Origin: Planctomycetota bacterium
GTDB taxonomy: Bacteria; Planctomycetota; Planctomycetia; Pirellulales; UBA7805
Reading direction: 5' to 3'
Length of the DNA: 64,000 nucleotides
Assembly: GCA_003389215.1 (NCBI GenBank)
Contig: QQVP01000132.1
Span: 16,571 to 80,570 of the forward strand
Shown in pieces: positions 38,520 through 47,580 of the stretch. Each line of letters begins with the position of its first letter. Within the stretch, counting starts at the first letter, position 1. The position numbers were made by a program, and so were the translations under genes. Under the pieces are notes generated by a model, which did not search any database, was not told where the DNA came from, and worked only from the letters and a program-made list of their open reading frames with translations.

Positions 38520-40511
38520 CTACATCTTCTCGACCGTGTTGATGCCCAACAGCGACAAGCCCGTTTGCAGCGTGCGGGCCGTCAGGTCGCACAACAACAG
38601 GCGACTGCGTCGCGTCGCCTCGTCTGCGGCCTTTAGCACGGGGCATTCGTTGTAAAACGTCGAGTAACGGTTGGCCAGCTCGAACAGGTAGCCGGTCAAG
38701 TGATTCGGCCGGTAGTCGGCCACGGTCTCTTCAAGGGCCTCACTGAACCGCAGCAGCTCCAGGGCGAGCGCTCGCTCGGCCGCTTCCGCCACGACCAGGG
38801 CCCCGCCGTCGTCGCGAAGTTGCTCGACATCGACGCTGCCACGGGCAAAGATGTTCCGCACCCGGGCATAGGCGTATTGCATGTAGGTCGCCGTGTTGCC
38901 GTTCATGGCCAGCATCTTGTCGTAGCTGAACACGTAGTCGCTCTCGCGATTCTGCGACAGGTCGGCATACTTCAGCGCCGCGATGCCAACGACCTCGGCG
39001 ATTCGCCGGCGATCGGCCTCCGACCACTCCGCACCGTCCGGCTTCGCGTCGTCGTTCTCGGCCACCACGCGATAGGCCCGCTCGATTGCCTCGTCCAGCA
39101 ATCCGTCGAGGCCGACGGTGTCGCCGCTGCGGGTCTTGAAAGGTCGGCCGTCCTCGCCCAGCACGGTGCCAAACTTGACGTGGACCAGCTCGACCTGGTC
39201 GTAGCCCCAGCGCCTTACCGTGGCGAACAGCTGTTCGAAGTGCAGACTCTGGCGATGATCGACGACGTACAGAATCGCGTCGGGCTGCCACGTTTCGGCG
39301 CGGTACTCGATCGTGGCCAGGTCGGTCGTGGCATAGAGGAACGCCCCGTCCTGCTTCTGCACGATCATGGGGGCGTCTTGGCCTTCGTTGAACACGCACA
39401 TCGCCCCGTCGCTCTCCACGGCAATGCCCTTGGTCTTGAGATCGTCGACCACGGGTGCCAGTCGATCGTGATAGAAGCTCTCGCCCAAGGTGTGATCGAA
39501 CGTCACGTCGAGCCGACTGTAGATCCGCTCGATGTCCTCGAGGCAGGGCGGGAGAAATTCCTTCCAGAGCTTCAAGTTCTCGGCATCGCCCGCGTGCAGG
39601 GCGGCCGTCTCTTCGAGCACTCGGGTACCGATGTCCGGATGTGCGGCCGCCTGGGCCGCAAGCTCTTCGTCGGCCGACACCGCTTCACGCTTCGCCGTCA
39701 GGGCGGTCAGCTCGGCGTGCGACTCGTCCCGCTGCGATTCGAGACGCCGACGGGCCTTGGCCTGCTTCTGGGCTTCCTTCTTGTCGGAAGACTCGGGTTC
39801 CGCGGCGGCGGTCGCCAGTTGTTCTTCCAGTCGGGCCAGGTTCTCTTCGGCCGCGGTGATTTGCCCGGGTAGCTTGTGAAAGTCGACCAGGGTGTTGACC
39901 AGGCGATAGAGCCGCGCGAGCTCCGTGACGGCGCTCGACTCGAACGCCGCCGGGTCAAGAAAGTTCTTGTACCCGTAGATGATCATGCCGAATTGGGTAC
40001 CCCAGTCGCCGATGTGGTTGTCGCCGATGACGCGATGGCCGAGAAACCGCAACGTGCGGGCCAGGGCGTCGCCGATTACCGTCGAGCGGATGTGACCGAC
40101 GTGCATCGGTTTGGCCACGTTGGGGGCCGAGTAGTCGATGACATAGGTCTTCGCGTCGGCAGCCGGGGCGATGCCGAGTCGCTCGTCGGTCGTGGCAGCG
40201 GCCAACTGCGCGATGAGCCAGTCGGTTCGCAGCGTGAGGTTGATAAAGCCTGGCCCGGCCACCTCGGGCGGTTCGCAGACATCGGCCAAGTCGACCATTT
40301 CGACGACCCGCGCGGCAACCTCGCGCGGGGGCTGTTTCAGTGTCGCCCCCAGCGGCATGGCGAAGTTGGCCTGGTAGTCGCCGAACTTGGCCTCGCCGCT
40401 CGGCTTGACCATCTCTAAGAGCGACTCGATCTGGAGCGGCGCAGCGAGATCCTCGGCCAAGGCCGCCAGGGCCGGGTGAAATCTCTCACGCAACAGGGCG
40501 AGCGCGTTCAT
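38520..40511 (-). CDS. argS: Arginyl-tRNA synthetase with helical insert
   Basis: 663 residues. Class I synthetase for tRNA-Arg. It has an N-terminal Add-1 domain, the HIGH-type motif in APNVAKPMHVGHIRST, and the anticodon-binding domain at the end (RALALELLRFSEALEETVADY). An Ala/Glu/Lys-rich insert of about 80 residues (about 205-290) interrupts the catalytic core after LVDFHKLPGQITAAEEN. It is predicted to be a coiled coil and makes the protein longer than the usual 560-590. The ATG at 40511 is the natural start. rsfS lies 155 nt upstream on the same strand. Confidence 0.96.
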   Translation of the reverse strand: MNALALLRERFHPALAALAEDLAAPLQIESLLEMVKPSGEAKFGDYQANFAMPLGATLKQPPREVAARVVEMVDLADVCEPPEVAGPGFINLTLRTDWLIAQLAAATTDERLGIAPAADAKTYVIDYSAPNVAKPMHVGHIRSTVIGDALARTLRFLGHRVIGDNHIGDWGTQFGMIIYGYKNFLDPAAFESSAVTELARLYRLVNTLVDFHKLPGQITAAEENLARLEEQLATAAAEPESSDKKEAQKQAKARRRLESQRDESHAELTALTAKREAVSADEELAAQAAAHPDIGTRVLEETAALHAGDAENLKLWKEFLPPCLEDIERIYSRLDVTFDHTLGESFYHDRLAPVVDDLKTKGIAVESDGAMCVFNEGQDAPMIVQKQDGAFLYATTDLATIEYRAETWQPDAILYVVDHRQSLHFEQLFATVRRWGYDQVELVHVKFGTVLGEDGRPFKTRSGDTVGLDGLLDEAIERAYRVVAENDDAKPDGAEWSEADRRRIAEVVGIAALKYADLSQNRESDYVFSYDKMLAMNGNTATYMQYAYARVRNIFARGSVDVEQLRDDGGALVVAEAAERALALELLRFSEALEETVADYRPNHLTGYLFELANRYSTFYNECPVLKAADEATRRSRLLLCDLTARTLQTGLSLLGINTVEKM

Positions 40512-40666
40512 ACCAATTCAGCAGGTGTCAACCGATGTTCGGGCAGCGGGCCAGCGGTGTGGCGAGCCAGCGGTGCGTCACCGACGGTACGGCACCAAAG
40601 GGCCACGCCTTGGCGACAGGGTCCGCCCGCGAGCGGCCTTCTTGATACCAGATGGACCGGGCCGCG

Positions 40667-41098
40667 TCAGCGCGGCTTGATCGCCTTGGCTGCCGACTGA
40701 AGATCCTTGGGCAACTCGACCGGCTGGGCGTCGCACCAGAGCTGTTCGAGATCGTAGTAGGAGCGCGTCTCCTCGTCGAACAGGTGAATCACCACGTTGC
40801 CGTAGTCGAGCAGAATCCAGCGGCTCTCTTGATAGCCCTCGATGCCGTCGCGACGATCGTTGAGGTCATCTTCGAGCGTGTGGTCGATCTCTTCGCTCAT
40901 CGCGTGCAGCTGCCGGCGACTGGTGCCGGTGGCGACGACGAAGTAATCGAACAGAGGCGTGATCTCTCGCATATCGAGGATCACAATGTCGCGGCCACGG
41001 TTGTCGGCGGCCGTCCGCGCGGCAGCCAAAGCAAGCTGCCAGCTACGCGAGTTGTGTGAAGAAAATTCCGACGCAGGGCCCACAGTCGAACTTGCCAC
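40667..41098 (-). CDS. rsfS: Ribosomal silencing factor RsfS
   Basis: 143 residues. Binds ribosomal protein L14 and blocks subunit joining during starvation. Recognised by DIVILDMREITPLFDYFVVA, GTSRRQLHAMSEEI, WILLDYGNVVIHLF and RSYYDLEQLW. Start is GTG at 41098, chosen because AAGGA lies 5 nt before it. It is the gene just after the end of the Tad operon on the same strand, separated by 149 nt containing a 16-bp palindrome. Confidence 0.95.
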   Translation of the reverse strand: MASSTVGPASEFSSHNSRSWQLALAAARTAADNRGRDIVILDMREITPLFDYFVVATGTSRRQLHAMSEEIDHTLEDDLNDRRDGIEGYQESRWILLDYGNVVIHLFDEETRSYYDLEQLWCDAQPVELPKDLQSAAKAIKPR

Positions 41099-41195
41099 AC
41101 AGTTCCTTTCATAATCACGGCGGGAATATCGACGCTGCCGCTATTTTAGTAATCGGGATTGCGGGGACCAACCGGTGATCAATTCCTCGGGGATC

Positions 41196-41211
41196 GACGG
41201 TCGCGACCGTC
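41196..41211. repeat. Perfect 16-bp palindrome between tadC and rsfS
   Basis: GACGGTCGCGACCGTC is its own reverse complement. It lies 36 nt past the tadC stop and about 100 nt before rsfS. There is no T-run on the side needed for an intrinsic terminator of the minus-strand operon, so an operator or RNA processing site is as likely. Confidence 0.7.
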
Positions 41212-41247
41212 AAAACCGGCAGAATAGGAAGCCGCCCCGCCCGCTTG

Positions 41248-42267
41248 TTACGGCAAGTCCTGCTCGAGCGCCCGGAGCCGCTCGGCGATGGACGCGTTCT
41301 CGGCCATCTGCTCACGGGCCGTCAGCACGCTCTGACCGTCGCTCGGAGCGAGGAATTCGTACAGTTCCAGCACCGCCGGCGACACGAGCAGGATCAACGC
41401 CGCCGGAGCAAAGCAGAGCAGCAAGGGAAGGACAAGCTTTACCGGGGCCCGGTTCGCGCGCATCGTGGCCAGCTGCCGACGCTGGGTCCGCAAATGATCG
41501 GATTGGCCGATCAGCGAACTGGACACTTGGGTGCCGAGTCGCTCGCCGCGGGCCAACAGGGCACAAAGGCCGCGCAGCTCGGGTAGGTCGACCCGGCAGG
41601 CCAGGTCGTCGAGCGCCGTGGGCAGGCTGCCGACTTCGGCCTGGCGGCGAAGGATCGTCAGCTCCTGAGCCAGGGCCGGACAGTGATCGAGTCGGGCGGC
41701 GACGTGCGTCAGACTCTCGCCGACGCTGGTGCCACCTTCCAGACACATCGCCAGCATGTCGATCGCGTCGGGCAGTCCCTCGCGAATTTCGGCCTGCCGC
41801 CGCCGGCGACAGATCGAAACGTAGACGCGCGGGGCGAGCGACCCGGCAATCGCCGCCACCGCGCCGGCGAGCATGATCCAAAACGTATCGTGCGGTGCCC
41901 GATAGACGGCCGCGAGGCCGGCCAGCACCAAGGGCGCGATGAACAGCAGGAAGCGGGCGGCATAGAACCGCGTCGCGCTCTGGGGGCTGTAGAAACCGGC
42001 TCCGCGCAACTGACGCCGAAATGCGTCGCTCGAGCTGGCCGATTCGGGCAACTGCGCCGCCAGAGCCGGAGCAACTTTTGTGAAGAGATCGTCCGTCACC
42101 TCGCCTTCGGCGGTCACGGCACGTCGGGCAGCGGCGCGGCGGCGCCACATCCGCCACACGATCAGCAGTGAGCCGGTCACCGCCATGAACATCGCCAGCG
42201 GCAGGATGATCGATTTGTAAGGTCCCAGCACGGACAGGAACGAGCGGGAATGGGCGAGCAGTTCCAT
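41248..42267 (-). CDS. tadC: Tad/Flp pilus platform protein TadC (type II secretion F family)
   Basis: 339 residues, inner-membrane platform protein. It has an N-terminal hydrophobic helix, a cytoplasmic GspF-type domain at about 175-300 (GLPDAIDMLAMCLEGGTSVG, then LARGERLGTQVSSSL), and a hydrophobic pair near the end (LVLPLLLCFAPAALILL). TadC partners TadB to polymerise pilin. It starts 1 nt after the tadB stop, so the pair is tightly coupled. It is last in the operon. Confidence 0.88.
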   Translation of the reverse strand: MELLAHSRSFLSVLGPYKSIILPLAMFMAVTGSLLIVWRMWRRRAAARRAVTAEGEVTDDLFTKVAPALAAQLPESASSSDAFRRQLRGAGFYSPQSATRFYAARFLLFIAPLVLAGLAAVYRAPHDTFWIMLAGAVAAIAGSLAPRVYVSICRRRRQAEIREGLPDAIDMLAMCLEGGTSVGESLTHVAARLDHCPALAQELTILRRQAEVGSLPTALDDLACRVDLPELRGLCALLARGERLGTQVSSSLIGQSDHLRTQRRQLATMRANRAPVKLVLPLLLCFAPAALILLVSPAVLELYEFLAPSDGQSVLTAREQMAENASIAERLRALEQDLP

Positions 42268-42268
42268 G

Positions 42269-43195
42269 TTAGTATTTGATCCTCAGGATGCGCCAGAGCC
42301 AAATGCTGCCAACCGTCAGCAGCACGCCGGCGATGGCCAGCAGGGTGGGGCCGAGGCGATAGGAAATGAGTCGCTGGAGATAGCCGGGGTCGATCAGCAA
42401 CAAGGCAGCCACGCCCAACACCGAGACGGCGATCAGGCCGACGGCCGAGAGTCGGCTGCCCGCGGTGGCGGCGTTCAAATGACCTTGAAACTCTTGTCGA
42501 TCGCGGACGGAACGGGAGAGTCGTTCGATCAGGTGGGCGAGATTGCCGCCGGTCTGCTGGTGCATGGCGACCGCGGTGGCGAAGAGTTTGAACTCCGCCA
42601 GCGGCACCCGCTGGAGCATCCGCTGCAAGACGGCCGTCGGTGCGTGACCCAGCCGCAACTGCGAAGCACAGTAGTCGAACTCCTGGGCCAGCGGCCCCTG
42701 GCTTTCCGCGGCGATCATTTCGGCCGCTTGTTCGAGGCTGCGACCTCCCCGCAGGGCATCGGCCAAGGCGTCGAACGTGTCGGGCAGGGCCTTGGCAATC
42801 GCCGCCATTCGTCGCCGGGCGGCAACCTTCCACCACAAGATCGGCAATGCGGCACCGCTCACGAGACCGACCGCACCCCCGAGCAGACTCTCCCAGACCA
42901 AGAGCGGAAAGGCACAACCGACCAGACCGCAGGCAGCCACGATGGTCAGCGCGGCCGGCGGATCGAGGACGTTGCCACAGCGGGCCAACAGCTCGAGCAG
43001 GTCGTGGTCGAGCGTGCCGGGCGCAGCGCGGCGTTCGAGCGCGATCGGCTCTTCGAGCCGCGCCGCTTCCAGCGAACCGTCGAGCCGCTGTTGCAGTCGC
43101 TGCAAACGCGCGGCGCGAACGTCGCGAATCAGGAAGGCGACCGCCAGCATCACCGTGGTCACCGTGGCAAACGTAATCAAGAACAAGAGCGTCAT
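42269..43195 (-). CDS. tadB: Tad/Flp pilus platform protein TadB (type II secretion F family)
   Basis: 308 residues. It has an N-terminal hydrophobic helix, a second hydrophobic region (ALTIVAACGLVGCAFPLLVW), and a GspF-type domain containing ALPDTFDALADALRGGRSL and HQQTGGNLAHLIERLSRSV. Two membrane helices close the protein. The start overlaps the cpaF stop by 4 nt (ATGA), and tadC follows after 1 nt. Confidence 0.88.
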   Translation of the reverse strand: MTLLFLITFATVTTVMLAVAFLIRDVRAARLQRLQQRLDGSLEAARLEEPIALERRAAPGTLDHDLLELLARCGNVLDPPAALTIVAACGLVGCAFPLLVWESLLGGAVGLVSGAALPILWWKVAARRRMAAIAKALPDTFDALADALRGGRSLEQAAEMIAAESQGPLAQEFDYCASQLRLGHAPTAVLQRMLQRVPLAEFKLFATAVAMHQQTGGNLAHLIERLSRSVRDRQEFQGHLNAATAGSRLSAVGLIAVSVLGVAALLLIDPGYLQRLISYRLGPTLLAIAGVLLTVGSIWLWRILRIKY

Positions 43196-44625
43196 GATGT
43201 CGTCGTGTCCAATTCTCGTTCGTCAAACATGTCGGCGGGCAGCTCGATGCCAAGTTCGTTCAAGCGGTTCAGACAGGCTGGTCGGTTGCCCGTGCCGTAG
43301 AATACGCCCTGGGCGTTGCCTTGTTCGTCGACGCCCGTCTGGCGAAATCCGAACAGATCATGAGTGCGATACTCGTCGCGCTCGACGGCGGCGACCTCGG
43401 AGATGCGCATCACGCGGCGGACGCCTCCTTTGAGCCGGGCCAGGTGAACCACCAGCGTGATCGCCGAACCGATGTAGCGTCGTACGACGCTAACGGGCAG
43501 ATCGTAGCCCGACATGCTCACCATGACTTCCAGTCGGGAGAGCGCGTCGTTGGTGTCGTTGGCGTGAATCGTGCTCAGCGAGCCTTCGTGGCCGGTGTTC
43601 ATGGCCTGTAGCATGTCGAGGGCCTCGCTGCCGCGGACTTCGCCCAGGATGATGCGGTCGGGCCGCATTCGCAGGGCGTTGCGGACCAGGTCGCGCTGGG
43701 TCACCTCGCCGGTGCCCTCGGCGCTGAGCGGACGCGTTTCCAGCTTGACGACGTGTTTGCGCTGCAGGAGCAATTCGGCCGAGTCTTCGATCGTCACCAA
43801 TCGCTCGCCCAGCGGCACGAAGCGACTCAGCCCGTTGAGCAACGTCGTTTTGCCGCTGCCGGTACCGCCGCTGATCAGAATGTTGATGCGACCCTCGACG
43901 GCCGCCTTGAGCAGGCGAACCATGACTGGATCGATCGAGCCGATGCGAACCAGGTCGTCGATCGCGAGCGGCTCGGCGCCGAAGCGACGAATCGAAAGTA
44001 CCGGTCCGCTCAGCGAGAGCGGGGGAATGATCGCGTTCATTCGCGAACCGTCCGGCAGCCGGGCGTCGACCATCGGCGAATGTTCGTCGATCCGCCGCCC
44101 GACGCGGGCCACGATTCGGGAGATGATCTGCATCAGGTGCGCCTCGTCGGCGAACACCGTATTGGTGGCCTGCAGCTGGCCGAAGCGTTCGACGTAGACC
44201 TCCTGCGGACCGTTCACGAGGATGTCGGTCACATCGGGATCTTGCATGTACGGTTCCAGCGGGCCGAGACCGAACGATTCGGCCATCAGCTCGTCGACCA
44301 GGCGTTGCTCGTCGGCCACCGAGAGCGACTCGCGACGGTCGCGCAACAGCCCTTCGGCCAGCGAGTGGATGTGCCGCCGCAGCCGCGGTTCGTCGATTTC
44401 CGCGATCCGCGACAGATCGAGCGAGTCGATCAGCTCGCGGTGGAGCTGCGTCTTGAGCTTCTGAAAGCGAGTCTCGCTGTCGGTCGTGGCGGCCGCATCA
44501 AGACCGGCGGCCTCGGACTGCAGAGGCGTCATTTCGGGGTAGAGCGAGTGGTTCATCTTCATGGCGATTTCGCTGGCAATTCGATTTTCAGGGCCGCTCG
44601 TTTCGCTAGGCGGCTCCGTGGTCAT
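43192..44625 (-). CDS. cpaF: Tad pilus assembly ATPase CpaF/TadA
   Basis: About 477 residues. Secretion ATPase powering pilin assembly. An N-terminal helical domain precedes the RecA-like core with Walker A SGGTGSGKTTLLNGL, an Asp box RLVTIEDSAEL, Walker B and the conserved RPDRIILGEVRGSEALDML, and the His box GSLSTIHANDTNDAL. The DILVNGPQEVYVER stretch is typical of CpaF. The start is uncertain: ATG 44625 is chosen, and ATG 44562 or 44556 and TTG 44673 are possible. None has a clear ribosome site, so coupling to the upstream gene is likely. It overlaps tadB by 4 nt. Confidence 0.93.
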   Translation of the reverse strand: MTTEPPSETSGPENRIASEIAMKMNHSLYPEMTPLQSEAAGLDAAATTDSETRFQKLKTQLHRELIDSLDLSRIAEIDEPRLRRHIHSLAEGLLRDRRESLSVADEQRLVDELMAESFGLGPLEPYMQDPDVTDILVNGPQEVYVERFGQLQATNTVFADEAHLMQIISRIVARVGRRIDEHSPMVDARLPDGSRMNAIIPPLSLSGPVLSIRRFGAEPLAIDDLVRIGSIDPVMVRLLKAAVEGRINILISGGTGSGKTTLLNGLSRFVPLGERLVTIEDSAELLLQRKHVVKLETRPLSAEGTGEVTQRDLVRNALRMRPDRIILGEVRGSEALDMLQAMNTGHEGSLSTIHANDTNDALSRLEVMVSMSGYDLPVSVVRRYIGSAITLVVHLARLKGGVRRVMRISEVAAVERDEYRTHDLFGFRQTGVDEQGNAQGVFYGTGNRPACLNRLNELGIELPADMFDERELDTTTS

Positions 44626-44662
44626 CAAGGTCGTGATCTTCGCACAGGTCGTGGGTGCCGCT

Positions 44663-45880
44663 TTAGCGCACAAGTCGCAGTTGGTAGACGTACAGGTTGC
44701 GAGCCGCTGCCACCGCGCTGGTCCACGTCGTGGTGTGGATCAGGTAGCAGGGCTCGATCGTGATGCTCAATCTCTGATGTTCCGTGTCGCCCCCTTCCGC
44801 TTCGTCGACGGCGGAGACGATTCGCGCGGCGACGAAGCCGGTCAGTTGGGCTTCGCCGCTGCCGATGCTGCTGTAGACGGGAAAGACCCGCTTCGGGTTG
44901 TCGCTGCCGGCGATCGTCGTGAGCGTCGCAACCAAGGCCTCCGTGTCGGTCTCGTTGGGCGATTGCTGCTGTGCCGGCAAGCCAAGCGGCCCGGGGTTGT
45001 CGGGATAGTCCATCGTTGGTCCGCTGCCGAGCGGACCGAGCTTGCCGCCGGCCAGATCCGACGCGCTTACCCCGCCTGCTTCGATCTGCGTGAGGATCGT
45101 GGCGATGTCGATCGCTACGTCGCCCAGGTCGATCAGCGCACCGGTCGCGTCGGCCGCGACGTCGCTATCGCTGGAATTGAGCTGGAGGGTGAATTCTCGA
45201 ATGTCGTCGCCGTCGGCATCGGCCGTGCGGGCGGCGTAGGCGGTCGCGTCGATGGCGAGCGGCACCACGGGCGACAAGATGCCGGGCCGCGGACAAAATC
45301 CAATCACCTGGCTGTCGAGCACGGCATAGGACACGGCTCGCACGTCGGCCGGGTCGACCCCGACAAAACCGCCGATCAGGTGAGCCACCGGGTTGTCGCC
45401 GCTGGCCGTGCGAAAGGCCTCGACCCGCAGGGCGTTGTAGGGCGTCGTTTCCTCGAACACAAAGTCGTCGAGTCGCAGATGTGGATTTTCGATGCGGCCG
45501 AGCGTGCAGAGCAAGTCGCTCTCGCTCATCTGAAGCCTGGCGGAGACCTCCTGGTTCGTAAGCGACAGGTAGGCCGCCACGACCTCTTTGGTCACCAGTG
45601 ACTCGTCGACGTTGTCGCAGTTCATGTCGCAGAGCAGCGCGTCGTCGAGCACCTGCGGGGCGGCCGCCAGGCTGAGCGTGTCGGTTGTCTGCTGCATGTG
45701 ACGGAACACCGTGACCAGGTAAGCCCAGTTGATGGCCAGCGCCGCCGCCGCGATCGCCACGACGAGCAACAGCACCAGCAACACGGTGACGAAACCACGT
45801 CGCTGCCGCGGGGCGCGAGCCGCGCGACGGCGGTTGGCCGAAGGTCGAGGAACGGCAGGTTGTGCGGTGGACGGGTTCAT
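44663..45880 (-). CDS. TadG-like pilus assembly protein
   Basis: 405 residues. A basic N-terminus (RRRAARAPRQRRG) leads into one hydrophobic helix (FVTVLLVLLLVVAIAAAALA), then a long soluble extracytoplasmic part with two Cys (CDMNCDN). The N-terminal layout is that of TadG/TadE-type pseudopilin proteins, which keep a single membrane anchor. No von Willebrand domain is evident, so the call rests on layout and locus. ATG 45880 is chosen; an ATG 25 codons upstream is possible. Confidence 0.7.
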   Translation of the reverse strand: MNPSTAQPAVPRPSANRRRAARAPRQRRGFVTVLLVLLLVVAIAAAALAINWAYLVTVFRHMQQTTDTLSLAAAPQVLDDALLCDMNCDNVDESLVTKEVVAAYLSLTNQEVSARLQMSESDLLCTLGRIENPHLRLDDFVFEETTPYNALRVEAFRTASGDNPVAHLIGGFVGVDPADVRAVSYAVLDSQVIGFCPRPGILSPVVPLAIDATAYAARTADADGDDIREFTLQLNSSDSDVAADATGALIDLGDVAIDIATILTQIEAGGVSASDLAGGKLGPLGSGPTMDYPDNPGPLGLPAQQQSPNETDTEALVATLTTIAGSDNPKRVFPVYSSIGSGEAQLTGFVAARIVSAVDEAEGGDTEHQRLSITIEPCYLIHTTTWTSAVAAARNLYVYQLRLVR

Positions 45881-45972
45881 CGTGCGGCGGTGGCGGATTG
45901 TTCGTTGCTCGCGTGCGTGCGGCTGTTCACGTACTGGCTCGAGTTGCCTCTTCAAAGATCGTGCTCGTGCGA

Positions 45973-46887
45973 CTAGAGTTCGCCCAGGAAGCCGTAGCTG
46001 GCGCGCTTGACGGCGCCAACGTCTTCGGAACGCTTGGCCCGACGCATCTCCACGGCCGGCGTGGCGCGACGCGACTCGGCGATCTCACCCTGGCCGAAGC
46101 GGACTTCCGTCATCGCCGTTCCGCGCCAGATCTGCGAGGCGATGGGAGGCTTCGGGGCATCGAGGCCCAACAGGTCGTAGCGGTCAATCGCATCGTCTTC
46201 GTCGGAGTCCTTCACCAACGAGACGGTCTGCGGGGCGTCGAGCGAGCTTCGCAAGGTCACGTGCAGTTGGCCGAACTGCTGGGCCAGAATGAGCTTGTTC
46301 GCCTGCTGGGGTGTGGCGGCCACGGTGATCGTGCGCAACGGACGCGGCGAGTTTTCCGAGAAGCGGTGACGCTGCTGGCTGGTGGCCAGAACCTTGACGC
46401 CGCTCACCAACGTCACGGTGACCTTTTCGTCGACGTCCGGGTGATCGGTCTCCGCGGTCAGCGAAATGTCGACCAGCGAATCGGGCAGCAGTACCCCGGA
46501 GAGCGCCGTCAGCTCGTTCACCGAAATGGTCACGGCCCGCATGCCAGGCGGAACCTGGTCGGCCATGGCCGGCTCTTCGTCGATGGGGAACAGCTGGGCT
46601 TCGTGGACCGGCTGACCCGCTTCGATCGTCTCGGCGACGAGGCGACCGACCACGCGACCGGGCTCGAGAATGGCGTCGGTCGGGATCTTATCGAGCTCGG
46701 TGGGAATGCCCCGCATGTTGTTGGCGGTGATGCGGGAGTACTTGGGCAGGTTGATGGCGGCGACCCAAACGTCGACCGTTTCCGGCTCCGGCTTGGCAAG
46801 GTAGCTACGCACGGCATAGGCCGCGACCAGTCCGAACAGGACGGCCATCATAATGACGGTAACGGTTCCAGCGCTGATGCTCTTCAC
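45973..46887 (-). CDS. cpaB: Flp pilus assembly protein CpaB/RcpC
   Basis: 304 residues. N-terminal membrane anchor (VTVIMMAVLFGLVAAYAV), then a SAF-like domain (DVWVAAINLPKYSRIT, IEAGQPVHEAQLF) and the RcpC domain with PPGMRAVTISVNELTALSG and DISLTA. CpaB normally works beside the outer-membrane secretin, yet no secretin is encoded here. The GTG start at 46887 is supported by GAGGAGA at 46895-46901 with 7 nt spacing. Confidence 0.9.
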   Translation of the reverse strand: MKSISAGTVTVIMMAVLFGLVAAYAVRSYLAKPEPETVDVWVAAINLPKYSRITANNMRGIPTELDKIPTDAILEPGRVVGRLVAETIEAGQPVHEAQLFPIDEEPAMADQVPPGMRAVTISVNELTALSGVLLPDSLVDISLTAETDHPDVDEKVTVTLVSGVKVLATSQQRHRFSENSPRPLRTITVAATPQQANKLILAQQFGQLHVTLRSSLDAPQTVSLVKDSDEDDAIDRYDLLGLDAPKPPIASQIWRGTAMTEVRFGQGEIAESRRATPAVEMRRAKRSEDVGAVKRASYGFLGEL

Positions 46888-46894
46888 GGCGGTT

Positions 46895-46901
46895 TCTCCT
46901 C
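46895..46901 (-). promoter_or_regulatory. Ribosome binding site for cpaB GTG start
   Basis: GAGGAGA on the minus strand, 7 nt upstream of the GTG at 46887; it decides the non-ATG start. Confidence 0.75.
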
Positions 46902-47018
46902 GGATACGATTCCGCGCGGGGCGGAAGTTCAGGATCTCATCAAATCGGGTTGTTGAATCTCAGTCGTTTGTGGATGCCGGGTCGGGCGTTGTTTTCGACG
47001 GTCGGGCGGGTTCGTTGT

Positions 47019-47489
47019 TCACTCTTTACGCAACACGGCGGCCGCCGTAAGTGTCCGCTGGGCCAGGCTGAAGCCAAGGCTCGGCAACATGTCGGGCACG
47101 GCGTCGGTCACCTCGATCTCGATCGAGACGGTCACGACGTCGCCGCTCGCGGCGCTGGCCAGCGGAATGTCCATTCCGTCCAAGCTCATCGCTTTGATGG
47201 TGATGTCCTCGTCGGCGAGTGCCGGTTCGAAGCGCCAACCCTCGACGCTGCGTCGCACGGCGGCGCGGACGCTCGTTTCCGTAGCTCCTGGCATCGAAGC
47301 CTCGCGGGCTCCGCTGGCCGCCGCGGCCGCAATTGCCTGATGCGCCATGAGCATCTGGCTTATCTCGATGCCCGCAATCAGCACGATCAACAGCACCGGA
47401 ATCGCCAGCAGCAATTCGAACGACATCACGCCACGACGTCGCTGCCGACGTGCAGGGTGAAGTGAACGAGTTGCTTGCGGGTTTTTCAT
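47019..47489 (-). CDS. tadE: TadE-family pilus assembly protein
   Basis: 156 residues. A basic start (RRQRRRGVMSFELLLAIPVL) leads into one hydrophobic helix; the G-V-M-S-F-E arrangement resembles a prepilin peptidase site with Glu5, as in TadE pseudopilins. The rest is a small extracytoplasmic domain. The ATG at 47489 is chosen over an upstream start at 47540 because relatives begin close to the basic stretch. Confidence 0.85.
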   Translation of the reverse strand: MKNPQATRSLHPARRQRRRGVMSFELLLAIPVLLIVLIAGIEISQMLMAHQAIAAAAASGAREASMPGATETSVRAAVRRSVEGWRFEPALADEDITIKAMSLDGMDIPLASAASGDVVTVSIEIEVTDAVPDMLPSLGFSLAQRTLTAAAVLRKE

Positions 47490-47580
47490 GGAGTGCTCTC
47501 GACGCGTCTGATTGGGGCAAGTTGATCGGGTGTGAATCAAGCGAACGCGTTCTTGATTGGTTCGTGGTCGATCTCATTCT

